A DNA stretch of 64,000 nt from Symbiodinium natans (Eukaryota > Sar > Dinophyceae > Suessiales > Symbiodiniaceae). Below, one piece after another: positions 48,561 through 61,591 of this stretch. The notes below the pieces were generated by a model that worked only from the letters and a program-made list of their open reading frames with translations, made no database searches and was not told the DNA's origin. The position numbers and the translations under genes were made by a program. Where the stretch lies: NCBI GenBank assembly GCA_905221605.1, contig CAJNDS010002265.1, forward strand, positions 372,001 to 436,000. The letters are read 5' to 3'. Position 1 is the first letter of the stretch. Each line of letters opens with the position of its first letter.

Positions 48561-50884
48561 GTAGACACATGCGTGCCCAAACCCTAAAATCCTCACGCGC
48601 CCCAAGACATTCAGAATCGCTTAGCCACCAACTCCAACCCCTAAGCCTCCTCGCTGGACCCGCAGCCCGAACGAAACCCAAATTGGCAGGTTTCTGGGAC
48701 TGGCCTCGCATGGGCGTCTAGGGCTCTTCCTGGCACGCGCCGGAGGCCTAGATGTCCCCAATGCTGTTCCACTGCCCGCAAGTCCTTTGGTCAAGCACCT
48801 TCGCCCCAGGTGTCATTCCGGGTCAGGCGCTGAGCCTTCGTGTTTAGAACCCTCCATGGATAGATGAGGATGAGGACCAGAGTGCACAGAGCCTTGGGTC
48901 TTTCCAGCACACACCGGACATCTTGAGGCGTGGGCTGGCGCAGTACATTCAGCACTCGCCCGAGCATCTGCTACTGTCATGCTGTGTGGATCTGGTGGTC
49001 ACCTGGCCGTCAGGAACCTCCTTGCAGACGTTAGCCTGTTACATCGAGCGGCCGACAGTGACTGCAACCCAAAGACCTTGTAGCTGAGCTCTGGCTGAGG
49101 CTTCTCTCGACCCTCCTGCAGCTGTGCCCTTGGGAAGGGAGGCTGCCCCAGTCCTTGCACCTAAACCCCGAAACTGAAATCCTTCAGAAGGTCGCTTGAT
49201 ATCGCTTGATGTCGCTTGGTTGGGAGGGTGCAATCTGAGTGGCGTCTTATAGAGGGAGTAAGCGATCGCCCCTCAACCTAAGCCCTCAGTCCACAACATC
49301 CTGAACCCCAAAACCTCAACACCTCATGCCTGAAGTCCTCTGACCCTGTACGCGTTGCAAGGCGCTTTACGTTACTATGCCCATTTATGATGCCAATCCA
49401 TGCAACATGATGAAGCCATGCTTTGGGGGTGAGGTGCTCGCAGAGCGACTTTTCCACACTTTCACGAGGAGAGTGTCAAAGCCTGAGGAGTTTAAACCTA
49501 GGCCTTTGTTAGATGCTGCGTGTTGCTGTGATTTGATGGGGCCTGCGTCTTGATGGGTTCCGCCGGCGCAGGCTGCATGACTGTAGTGATTTATGCGAAA
49601 CCTTGGAAGCGTGCACAAGCCCACGTCGAAGAAAAGTTCATGGCGAGAAAGCGATTTCCATGTCGGTGGACCCGGTGTTCCGAGCCCCTTTGCGGTCTAC
49701 GGCTTTTTGCTTTGCTTTGTTCGGCCCAAGGCTCTCCCAAGCGCTCTCGGCATGGCGGCTGTGCCTGCGCCGTGCGACTCGCTTGCGGGGCCACGAGAGG
49801 CAGCTCCGTGCAACAGAGGTGTTTTGCCGTCAGTTTTCTTCAAAGATTGAAATGTCAGGAGTGCCGAATTTCTACAGCTTCACTCTAGAAGATTATGTCT
49901 ACCTTTCATACGCCACATGTCAGGCTGTGTTTATCTGCGCAGACTTGAGAGCTCCAGGCTTCGCCTCCCTAATCCCTTAGCCCGAAGCATAATTGGAATG
50001 CAGTTATTCGGGTACTCCGGTTCGCATGGCTTTGTCTTGCTTTCAGATGGCAGAGAATCCCGGACCCAGAGCCCCGAGAGCACGAAACCCTCAGCCCAGC
50101 GACCCGCCCTTCGAACCGTAAACGCCGTGTCCTAAGTGCTTAAGCTCCAGAAGCCTTCAACTTCAGTCTCAACAGCCCCCCAACCTACCTTGGAAACCTC
50201 CTGCGTGTGAAGAATCCGAAGACACGACCTGAGAAGACAGCCCAAGCCCCAAGCGAACGTTGTGAGTTGTGAGCTGAGGCTTATGCAGGAACAGGCCGCT
50301 CAAGCGGCGAGAGCTGAAAGAACGCAGCAGGATGCGCTGCAGGATGCCTCTGCTGTCGTGATGTGTTTGCGGTGTTTGAGAGGTGTTGCTGGCTCTTGGA
50401 TGTTTTGCTTGCATTTCGCTGCGGGATCTGTGCGCGTCATCCGTGTATGTTGGAGTATTCAGTCTTTATGGTTCTGGTCTTTTAACCGCTTTCGGGGTTT
50501 CAAGCTCAAAGTCTGTGTGTGCGCTCGCTTGAGTTGCAATTGCTGTCGTGCAGTGGCCGGAGTTGGATTCAAGTGCCGACCTTTCCAGGTCCCTGGCCTC
50601 ATTCCCCACTGAATCTAGCTTTGGACTGCACCCGTATCCTAAGACCAACAGTTGGCGCTCAGGAGTTTTGGTTGGATGATTTTGACCCATCAGCCCCTCG
50701 CAGGCTCTGCGGCAACGCATCGAGGAGTGCAAAGGGCGCATGGAACAACTTTGTACCAGGCGTCCCTTTTTTGGAACTAGGACGGCGAAAGGTGTTTTGG
50801 TACCTTGAGATGTTGGAGCTGGTGGCAATTGTTCAGGGATGGGGCAGGTGCCATGGTCATTTATTATTTGTTCAGGGATGGGGC

Positions 50885-51230
50885 AGAAGAAGAAGAAGAA
50901 GAAGAAGAAGAAGAAGAAGAAGAAGAAGAAGAAGAAGAAGAAGAAGAAGAAGAAGAAGAAGAAGAAGAAGAAGAAGAAGAAGAAGAAGAAGAAGAAGAAG
51001 AAGAAGAAGAAGAACAAGAATAATAACAATAATAGTAAGAAGAAGACGAAGAAGAATAATAAGAAGAAGAATAATAATGAGAAGAAGCAGAAGCACAATA
51101 ATAAAAAGAATAATAATAAGAAGAAGAAGAGGAAGAATCAAAAAAAAGAAGAAGAAGGAGAAGGATAAGGAGAAAGAGAAGAAGAGAGGGAGAGCAAGCC
51201 GGAAGAAGAAGGCGAAGAAGAGCATTGGTT
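50885..51230. repeat. AAG microsatellite, pure then decayed
   Basis: About 43 uninterrupted AAG units (50885-51014), then imperfect AAG/AAT/AGG triplets to about 51230. The poly-Lys, poly-Glu, poly-Arg, poly-Phe and poly-Ser frames over it are artefacts. Confidence 0.95.
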
Positions 51231-52964
51231 TTCAGGAGGACAAGCAATATCCAAAACAGAAAGACGGAAAGATAGACTTTCACGCTTGACCTGCAAGGCC
51301 AGGGTTCCCCGCTGCATGAACACAGGCGGCACACAGCAGAGGAGGGGCAGGCCATGGAAGCGGGTGAGAGAGGGGGTCCAGGAAGGGGCAAGAGCGAGGG
51401 CGAGGGAGAAAGCGTGGGCGAGGAAGAGGGGGCATTTTTCGGCTTAGAAATTTCTCACGTGGTCGCAGGCAGAAAGCCGAGGTCATCAAAGGGAGTGCTG
51501 GGAGCATTATATTGTTTGCTTGTGCTATGGAGCTACTGTTAGGCCTTTTTATTGGTACTGTAGTATGTCCAGCTATGACACAAGCAGCTTGAGTCGCCAC
51601 AATAGGCTGAACTTCTCCACCGCCGCTGCCTTGCTCCTGAGGCAAGAAATGGGTTCCATCGCTGGGTAGCCCCGACGTTCTGAACCCAAATTGAAGCTTA
51701 ACATTTGGTGCGGTGAGACTCAGGGCCTCGGGGGATGAATTGAAAGTCCCTAGTGCTTGGTGAGTGCCTCTCAGCCTACGGTTCCCGGAACAGTGCACAC
51801 TTCCAGGACATGAGACTGAGATGCGTGGATCGGGACTAGATATCCTGCCTTGTCCATGAAGCTCAACCCGAAGACGCTCCCAAATCCGAAGCCCTCACGC
51901 TTCCGGCATGGCTCTGCGGTTCAACCCCAGGAGTCTCCTCGTGTGGAGGTATCATTGCCGGGAGGCCGCCTCGAAACTTAGGTTCATACTTTCACTTCAA
52001 CAAAGCCGCTGCTTTTGTACAAACAGCACATGTGCTGCAGACGAGTGTTGTTGTTGGCTTTGTGGTTTGGGTGCGAGTTTTAGGGCTATGCTGGCCTGAT
52101 GCTGCTGAACCTTTCCAGGGCTCAGCCTCACAAACCCACGAGTCTATTCAGACAATACTCAGACCCGTTTAAGGCCTAAAAGTCTTTCCCTCGGGGCAGG
52201 AGCAGCTTGAAGCAGTTGCCGAGAAGATCGGGGCGGCTCAGGCAGATGATCGCTAGAAGTGGGCTGGTCGCAAGTGAGGACTTGTTCTGAGCTTCGGTCT
52301 TTTTGGGGCCGAGGTTGACTCAGCGTACACATTCGATGGTTTCAGGCTCCTAGAATGAGACCCTGAATTAGGCTGATACTACTAGATTTGAGCGGCCCTT
52401 GTGCAGACGGAGACGATGCTGCTGGGCAGCACAGAGGTGGACAAGGCTCGAGGAGATGGAAACAAGTCAGTCAGAGACCTTCAGAGACCAAGCCAGGGAA
52501 TTTGATGGGTCGTATCAGAGAGTGCAAGGGCCACGTTCTGGCCTGAGTAAGCAAGCTGGATGGGCAGAGTCAGACGTTCGGACGTTGAAGAAGATACAGA
52601 ATGCACAACAATCTGTCGACATCCGTTGCGCAGTCATTGCTCCTGGACACTAACAAAGAAGTCTACTACCATTATCATCCTCAGCTTTGCAGTCTGTTAC
52701 TTGCTGATGCTGCGTGTCAAGGAGGGTTGCCTGTACGTAGGAAACCCTGAAAGGTCAACTGGTCCAAGCCTCAAACCTCAGTGGTTGTGATTTGGTAGGT
52801 GTCAGAGATTGTCCGGTCCCAAAACGACCGTGCGTCACTGTCATGACATGTGAGTCCCTGTATGTTCTTGTGATCAAGCAGCCATGATTGCTTTAGACAA
52901 GCTGACAGCAACATCTTAACAATGTCGTGCCGAGCCCCTCAAAGCCGTAGTGTACCACACACCA

Positions 52965-53130
52965 TCTGGAGGCCCTGTCGCTGCTGTTGGCGCGCGAGGC
53001 GGCGCTGGTCTGCGAATTGGCCATGCCGCGGGGTCCTCGGATGCGGCGTCTTCCCTTCTTCGGCGCCTTCGGGGTTGAGGATCTGGAAAATTCAAGCCGA
53101 TCCTACCTTTTTCAGTCAGTCCTCCAGATC
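52965..53130 (+). CDS. Candidate exon
   Basis: Reads LEALSLLLAREAALVCELAM then RGPRMRRLPFFGAFGVEDLE and SYLFQSVLQIG, followed by GTAAG, a good donor. The composition is that of a real protein, but no family is recognised and no partner exon is certain. Confidence 0.35.
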
Positions 53131-54988
53131 GGTAAGGGGAGAATTTACACTCAACTCCCTGAAGATTGAAGATCCCCTAAAAGTCTTCAGGAACTCTTGA
53201 ATCTCAATCATCGGTGGGAGGAGTTGCAAAAACTCCGGGGGGAGAGTTAAAATCACCCCTCAGGGGCAAATACGACATAGTCCCACGACACATGCTCCCT
53301 TGACGACCTCGGAATGCCAGAGCTGCGAAGCGCATCTCAACGTTTGCATGTTTCAAAAGGCCACAGTCCCCGATGTTACGTTAGTTTGGATGCGAGACTC
53401 CAACAGGAAAGCTTAATATGAAGACAACCGTCAGGGAATGGTTCCGGCCCAACCAAACCAAAACGACACTTGAATCTAAGCCCGAATCCATCTTCATTGG
53501 AATCAGCTTTTAACTAATGACTTGCAGCCCTTTGCATTGCATCAACCCCGGAAGAGGGGGAATGTGCGTGTTCACAGGTGCCCATTGCAAACTAGCGGCG
53601 CCTGTTGCAGGTTGTGTGATCATGACCATGACACAGGAGTACCGAGCATGCATGTCCGTACTCGTTGGGTGTAATCATTCTTTCATGCCAGATCTTTTGC
53701 GCCCAAGTTTCGTCCTTGAGCTAAAGATGTTTAGCTTCTTTCAGGTAGTCGCCGAGTTTGCATTTGCAGTACTGTGAGGCTGACGCACGGTGACGCCCAG
53801 ATCTTTGACTTGAAGCTTGGCCTGACGTCTAAACCCAGGCCATGATCTCGTTAAGCGAACTTACTCAAGTTGTTCAAAGAGCGCATGTGCAGGTTCGGAC
53901 ACTGGCTTTCGTGCGTGAGGTTCTTGGGTGTCATTCTCCCACGGCTTCCAAAGAACATAGTCGGTGCTGCGGTTGACATAGGTCCTTTGCGCAGCACGTC
54001 CATGCTCGAGCAAAAGCCTTTCCCAGATACCCGTTTTTTGCTTCATCTTTGCGCGAGTTCCGAGGATATCCGCCCTGGGCCCTTCCTTACGCCTCATGAT
54101 CCTCGGCCCTTGCTGGTGCCACCCGGGATCAAGGTATGCTTGGATTTTCACGGTGGGCTTGTCCGAGTTGAGGTATCAGCTGTTTGAGATGTTGATAAGT
54201 CTGTACTTGTAGCTGCAGGCAATGTCGACGGCTTGCAGCCCCATGCATCAGTTCTAGGTTACGTTTGCAGAGCCGTCGCTTGTCCCGTGCTGTGGAGTAA
54301 GTCACATAATGCCAGCAACACCAAACAGCTTACTCATGAGGATATCGCAGGGTCTGAGATGTCGAGAGCTTACATGCAGGCCGCACATGGCCCGACAATA
54401 GCAATCTTGCCGAAGCATTGCACGTGCTACACCATGTTGCACCCATAAACCTTAAAGCCCAACAGCCCTACATCAGCACACCACCCGTGCAAGCCCAACG
54501 GGCAATACCGCCTGATAGCATGAATGGTGTGGAGACCGTCATTTAAGATGATGTGCACCCCGAAACTTCAAACTGGCAGCGAATCCCTCCCCCCTACTCG
54601 GCTAAAACCCCAAAGAAGGCTAACACTCAATCCTAACTTGCATTCTTGGCGCCTTTGTCTTCGTGGTTGATATGCCTCGCCGACGATGCCAGAACAAGCA
54701 AAATCAAGCTTATGTCCGAAAAAAGCCACCAGGTTTCGTCGAACCGTCTAAAGCTTCAACCCCAAAATGCTGCAGGCCAAATCAGACGGGCTCCAAACCA
54801 ACACCCTTGCATCTCGTCGCAGGCTGCGCTGGCGCTTACGGGCTTTGCTTGGACTTTCATGGTTACGCCAGAGGCCTGGCAAGAATGATCCCAAACTCTG
54901 AATCCAGCAGAATCAGTGGGGGATTGTCCAAGCCCTGAGACCGAAGCTCCGCAAGGTTCAATAGGCACCGGCAGCAAACCAAAAACTG

Positions 54989-55012
54989 CAGCAACAGCAA
55001 CAGCAACAGCAA
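54989..55012. repeat. CAGCAA microsatellite
   Basis: Four to five copies of CAGCAA/CAACAG. Confidence 0.8.
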
Positions 55013-56359
55013 CCACTAGAAGGGCAGGAAGTGAGGGAAGGATCAAGATGTGAAAGGAAGCCAAAAACGAATTCTAACGTGCAACAGAAGTTGAACTGTA
55101 ATTTCGCACTGCAATGAAGACGTGACATTATTTGAGAACTCAGGAGCCAAATTTTCTACAACCCAGTGTTTTGATGAACTCAACATTACGTGGATATGAC
55201 GGTAACATGCAGGTTAAACTTGCAAAACGAAGGATTTCGCAGAACACGTGAACATGGGACAAGCCAGTACGGACAACCTACCACGCAACAACAGACAAAT
55301 TACAACCAGTAAGTTCAGTCGCCACTGGATCAGGCAATCAAAGCCCTTCCAGAGGTTTTGACAACCTTATAGCTAGCAGATGCGCAACACGTATTCTGCG
55401 AACATGAATCAGCCCTATCTTGCACATAGCACTTTGAGCAGAGGCAGGAAGCATGAGCCACAAGTCCATCGCGCACCAAAAATGTCGGAAAACAAGAAAC
55501 AAACAAGATCAAGAGCATGCACTTTACAAGAGCGAAGAAAGAATCACAACGGATACAGATGGGAAGGCCTGAAATAGGCCAGGACGATGTTTCAGGAGCG
55601 GAGAGTAAAGTACCGTAACCGGGATGGAAATCCAATCAAAGAAAAGGCTTTGTGTAGAGGTACAATAGCCTCGATTTTTTTTCACTTTTCAAGAACTGGA
55701 AGAAGCCAGTGAAGAAAGCAACTGCATGTGAAATCGGCGGGACCAGATGGATGCAAGGCTGAAGAAGTTAAATGTAACAGTCAGACCATGTCAGACCAAC
55801 AGCCACTTTTATAGACTCTTACAATCTCATTATCCTCTCTGGCCAATCCCCAGAATCTTCCAAGCGCACAAACATTGCGGTCACTTCGCAAGAAGGGCCA
55901 TTTTCCCCAAATGCACAACTACAGACTAACAGCCTTATTGCAAGAGTTCTAGATATTATCGAGTTTACGTGCAAGGCTTATCGCCCGGGTATGATCCCAG
56001 GATCCCAAGCGCCCAGTGCGGACACTGACCAGACAGATCAACAAACCAAGCAATTTTCATAGCGCAACGTTTCTTGGACATGGCAGAAAGGCAGCATTCA
56101 ACACGTGCTCTTAGATTGAGAGAAGTCTTTGCCAAAGTAAACCATCTGAAGTTGCGAGCCTTATCGAGCTTGCCGTCGACACTCTTGACAAACTGCATGG
56201 AATACAAGCGGAGTCTGCTTTCTACAGCGAGTGCATTAACTATGACAGATCCATTCATTGTTTTTTACCGCACGCCCGAAGCAGTCCAGCATAAATACAT
56301 AATCAGCACATCTGTTCCACGCAAACACCATGCAACTTAGCTCGGCATGACACAGTCAA

Positions 56360-56413
56360 TCATCACAGTCGATCATCATAGAGGGTTCATCACAGTCGAT
56401 CATCATAGAGGGT
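56360..56413. repeat. 27-bp direct duplication
   Basis: Two perfect adjacent copies of a 27-mer beginning TCATCACAGTCGATC. Confidence 0.9.
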
Positions 56414-57701
56414 TCAATGTAGAATTGCTGATTCCATATCGACTTGTAGCGAAAACAAAAGGTATTTGGTTCAATCTTGAAGATTAAAGTGCCATGCTCC
56501 AGATCGATTACCATCGTACTGACGTTGAACAAATTTCTTCGCCATGGCCATTCATGGCCATTCTTCAAGCTTTCACAAGTTGCGAAGGACCCATGTATAC
56601 ATGGACCAAAGTCCCCTTTCAGTCACAGACACTTGCCCCGCGGCAAGAATATATAGGACCAGGAAAACCCAGACCACCCTGGCTACAAGAAATATTTTTA
56701 CAGATGCCTTTCTGCTCTTTGGTTGGCAAGAAAGTTATGGTGAAAACAGCTCTGAACATCAACAGCTTTTTGCGTGTCGTTGCTACGACGAGGAGCTGTT
56801 GCCACCAAGACATACAGAATCTAAGTACCAGATCAAATCTACGCCCCTGCATGCTAAGCCGACGAAGGCATCTGCCAGCTGTAGATGGGAGGCGCCCAGT
56901 TGTTGAGCATATACGTTCATGTCACCATGCCATCCCCGGCTGAAGCCAACAAACCCTAGTTCTCTTTACTCGGTCTGCAGGTTGAAAAAACAGGCGGGTT
57001 TCCAAGATGCGTATAAAGCCAATCCAAGATTTGTTTTTCCGTCAGTCGGTAAGATATGTGGCATGTAGCTCATACACAACAAGGTCCTGTGTCACTTTCG
57101 AACTCAGAATATACATATGATTCCACTAAACAAGACTTCCAAGAAGAGAGAAGATGACCATTGATGTTGTTACCACGTTCGTAATCGCTTACATTATGTT
57201 CTGAAATGGCCCCATAAGCAGGGATGATTGAAGATCGCCGCCTAGTGTCAACATGAGCGTGCGAGATAGGATTGGTAATGTTGGCTCGTTGTATCCTCGT
57301 AACTGTATCCTTGTATCATGAATGATGCTGAAGACAAGACACCCAAAATAATTGTCAGTGGTCCTCGATGTCAGAAGCGTTAAGATTACAAGGTTTCCTG
57401 TATTTGAAGGAGCACATCCAAGCTCTGAGAGTATGAAACAGCTGAATCCAGGTCATACCGCTTTTGTTGAAATAGCTGTGCAACATAGTTTCAGCTCCAA
57501 AACGATCTTAAGGATGCAACGCTAGTTAGTGTTGCGGAAGTGTTTCTTTACTATTTGCCGAAGTATACTCAACCTTTCTGATCAATAAAAAGGGAGCGCA
57601 GTGAAGAGAAGGCTCATGTCTTTGGGCATCAGTTTGATTGTCACGGCCAGGAGGGTGCACATCTCCCTTTGCCGGCTCCTGTGGCGACGTGTCCTCGTGC
57701 A

Positions 57702-57854
<153 letters not shown>

Positions 57855-59945
57855 TGTCTTTGGCTGCACTGTGCTAGACCTGCATCATGATCCAAGATGT
57901 TGATGTTCTGACCTCCTACGGCAAAGTCTTCAACCGAAAGAAAGCCAGCCACACCCGTAGCGAACGCGAATTCCCAAAGCCGACATCCTAAAGCCTTCGT
58001 CTCTCAGCTCGTGCCTCCGCACCAAAGCTGCATGAGGTCGACTTTTTCTTCCTCGGTTTGAAGCCTGTCAGTTACGCGCTCGAGGTGAATCTGCAACGAG
58101 ATTGACCTGCGATCTGTTCACTTCTTGAGGGTTCCAGTTCCGAATGTTTGAACCAGGCTTTTCAAGGTCGAGCCCATAAAGCATCCAAAGTCGCAGATTT
58201 GATAATGATAGCGACTTCACCAACATGTGATAAGTCTGAACAGACGCTGTGGGTCTTCCATCAAACTCTGCAAGTTCTCGGGGCTGGGAGCCACAATTTT
58301 CTTGTCGTCTTGGTCATGGGGGCGAACTTTCGGGAACCATGTGTCCACTCATGCTTCCATCTCCAACCTGGTTGTTGCTCGAAGTAACGCTTTGCGAAGG
58401 ATACTCGAAATCCTTGTTTGCCAGACCAGGGCCTCTACGGATCCTTGGGGACTATCATGCCTTTTGGATACCAGACCGGTTGCATGTGTTTTGCACAACC
58501 ACAGTTTTTGTCGCGCCGCGTTCCGGCTGTAATCGTCTTAAGTGCTGTTCGTTGGTTTCATGTGGCCGGAGTTTGCGTTGTGTTGGTCGATGCGCTGTTG
58601 TTGAACTTACTCTTTGAGATCACATCTTTAAGGGTGTAGGTGCCCCATCGATGTGCCAGGGGTTTGCTTGCTGCTGCTGGTTCCCAAACTGTCAGGCTAG
58701 GCGAATGCTGGTCGGGTAAAAGGGCATCGCGTAATCCAGGAGGATGCTTCAAGTTGCATGGTTTGACAGTCACCAAGTGGAGGTGTTCATCAGTGAGGCC
58801 CAGCTTGGTGTGTACGCTCCTTGCAGCTGCGGCTCCCCAGCCCGGACACCAGAGCGCACTCGTCGTTGTTATCCGTTTGTCTCGCCTCCCGCGTTCCTGA
58901 GCACCCCATGCCGCTCCTTCGTCATGTACTCCTTAACAAAAGACATGTAACATCGACGTTTTGGGAACGGGGGGAAGGAACCAACCCAAACCCCGGATCC
59001 TAAACCCATGCCCTGAAACTTGAATCGACACCCCTCTTTGAACCCCACAGCCAGTTCTTCGGGCTTGGCACCGTGGCTGCGGCGGTTGCCACCAGCGGTT
59101 GCCGATATGGTTTCAGGCATGTTTTTTTTGTTTTTCCTTCCTTTTTCGTGCGATATGCTTGATGGGTTGCGCTTACATCTTGATTTCAGGAGCGTTGCTC
59201 TGCAATGGCTGGTGCATTCCAGTGGGCCGCGTCGCACGTGTTCAGGAGGCGGGAAGAGATGAAACAAATTCTAAACAGCGCGGCAAGCCCAATGCTATGA
59301 GGTAGAGCTTAGTCCCACATCTGCCGACCCTTCGTACAGTAAAAGCGGACCTCCACGCCAGAAACCGCGAAACCTTAAAACGATGCTGTGACACCGCAGA
59401 CCTGGGAGCAAGATACCCTAGGCACTAAGATCTGTGTAGGCAGAGGCTATGTCTCTTGAGATCCTCGTTGGGTGCCTGGTTTTGGTGGGGAGCTCTGGCT
59501 GCAAGCCAGTGGAGGTTTGCGAAGATTTCTGAGCTCGATGGGCGGTTGCAGTTGATCCATAACCTCAGGCTCAACGCTCAACTCGCAAAAGTGGTCCCTG
59601 GAGCTGCCGTAACCCTGAACCGACATGTCGTTTAAAGGTTTCTCGTCCCAAGGAGTCCTACTTCCGAAGCAGCAGCGCCTCCGCGCCATCACGGGCAACT
59701 ACGTCTTTGAGCTGGCGCAAGTTACGTGGCTTGGTCCCTGCTTATTATTAGCATTGTTACTAAGTCTGTCAGGGGTTGGAAATAGAAGCGTGGTGGATTG
59801 GCGAGCTCTGCATCCTCACGAGAACTATACCTGTCAAACTCAAGGCCCGAGCTATGATTTGAAAGGGAGTCAGCGGGCTGTTTGGGGTCGGACCCTGGAT
59901 TCGAGTTGAAAGGCTTGGAGGGCATGGGGCCCTTGTCGAATTTTG

Positions 59946-60150
59946 GGTGTTGGTGGTAGTGGTAGAAGCAGTAGCAGTAGTAGCAGCAGTCGCAGTAGCA
60001 GTGGCAGCAGCAGAAGTAGCAGTACTAATGGTAGTAGAAATAGCAGTAGCAGTAGCAGTTGCAGTAGCTGTCGCAGTAGGAGTAGGAGTAGGAGTAGCAG
60101 TAGCAGTAGCAGTAGCAGTCGGAGTAGGAGTATGAGCACGAGCACGAGCA
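59946..60150. repeat. Compound GTAGCA/GTAGGA microsatellite
   Basis: Mixed GTA, GCA and GGA triplets in hexamer phase (GCAGTA, then GGAGTA, then GCACGA). Confidence 0.9.
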
Positions 60151-60176
60151 GGCGTGGGAGTGCAGGGTTGGGCGGC

Positions 60177-60780
60177 TGCTGATGCTCACGATGCTCGCTC
60201 GAAGCGTCCTGGCCCGTACAAGGTTTGGCAGCTGATGCTCACGGTGTTCACGGTGCTCGCTGACCCGTACAAGTGTTGATGACGCTCGGTGGAAGTGTCC
60301 TGGCCCGTGCAAGGTTTGGCAGCTGATGCTCATGATGCTCGCTGGAAGCTGTCTGGCCCACACCAGGTTTGGCAGTTGATGCTCACGGTGCTCGCTGGAC
60401 TGCTTCACCCGTACAAGGTTTGGCAGTTGGAAGCGGCCAAACCCAGCTGAGACATCGAATGTAGAGCGTTTTCACAAAGACCGACGTGGCTTTTGTCACA
60501 CACAGACTGACTTCGAACATTCACTTTCTGTTGGGCCGAAGCCCGCATGACAATTGCAAGAATGTCCTTGACGATCAAGCATGACGGGACTTGGAGCAGT
60601 TTTCATCTAGCAAACAGCGCGCAGCGCACCTCCGCGAAGCCTCTAAGCGTCACTGATAGCGCTTTTGCCCTTTGGCCCGTGCAAAGTTTAGCAGCTGATG
60701 CTCATGATGCTGGCCGCAGTCAGCCTGGCCCATACAAGGTTTTGTCAGCTGATGCCCGCCGGGCTCGATGTGGCCCGGGT
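60177..60780. repeat. 53-bp minisatellite, two clusters
   Basis: The core GGCCCGTACAAGGTTTGGCA, then GCTGATGCTCACGATGCTCG, recurs five times at 60177-60425 with deletions. It returns as two diverged copies at about 60676-60755 after a 250-base gap. Confidence 0.75.
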
Positions 60781-61569
60781 GAGAAGTCCAAGGTCTTTAT
60801 GAAGCCGTAAGCATCCCTAAGCCTTCAACATCCGAAAGCTTCAGGTCATCCTGCAACCCCAGGACATCACATCCCGAACTGTCCCGACCTCTGTCCCTAA
60901 AGCTCTAAGCGCCACTTCCCCGCTCTGAGCAGCTTCCGAGGAAGATTGTCAGCCCGGAGAGGAGTCGGCTGTTTGCACGGGCAGGGCAGGGGCTTACGTG
61001 GCGAAAGTTGTGGGTGTATGGATGTCTACGGCTTTGTTTTCTTGTTATTTCTTCGAAGCTGGACCAGCGACCTTGGTAGCCTGAGCTGCTTGTGACTCGC
61101 CGTCGGCTGTACTCTTGATGTCTCTGCTTACCCTAAGTATCCCAAAGCCCGCAAACCCTGTACACCCCATACGCCCCAAACAGCACGGAATCGCTTACGA
61201 TTGATCAGGAAGCTGATGCGAGACTCGTGCATCCCATCACACCCATAGATTTGACCTCCAAGCAGCCCTGTCACACTGTGGTGAGGTCCTGCCCCAAGTG
61301 CTGCACGCGCGCTCCAAAATCTGCAGGCGGGCCGTCGATGTAAATTCGAATCGCCGTTGCATTAGAGAGTTTAGGGTTTGGGGTGTTGGCCATCAAGGGG
61401 AAATGCTTCAACAAGCATGTCTGCAAGAGGAGGGGCCCCCGCATGGTCAAAGCCATGCGATCTTGCGTTAAGCTTAATCATCATCAACATCAGCAGACAT
61501 GATTGCATGTGAATCCTGTCGGAAGCCGTCATGCAAGTGTTGTGTTTACAAGTCGAGGAGGGGCCTGCG

Positions 61570-61591
61570 CCCCCCCCCCCCCCCCCCCCCC
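61570..61591. repeat. Poly-C run
   Basis: 22 consecutive C residues. Confidence 0.95.

Larger units (their letters stand above)
43867..50884. other. Gene-poor stretch
   Basis: No recognised gene. The plus-strand frame 45107-45496 is open and moderately protein-like (FEPSEALKSLEFLLPCVTEL) but has no family resemblance. Repeats within it are listed separately. Confidence 0.45.

Noticed and set aside
50466-51391. Poly-Lys, poly-Glu, poly-Arg, poly-Phe and poly-Ser ORFs
   Set aside because: Same reason: the AAG microsatellite is open in all frames on both strands.
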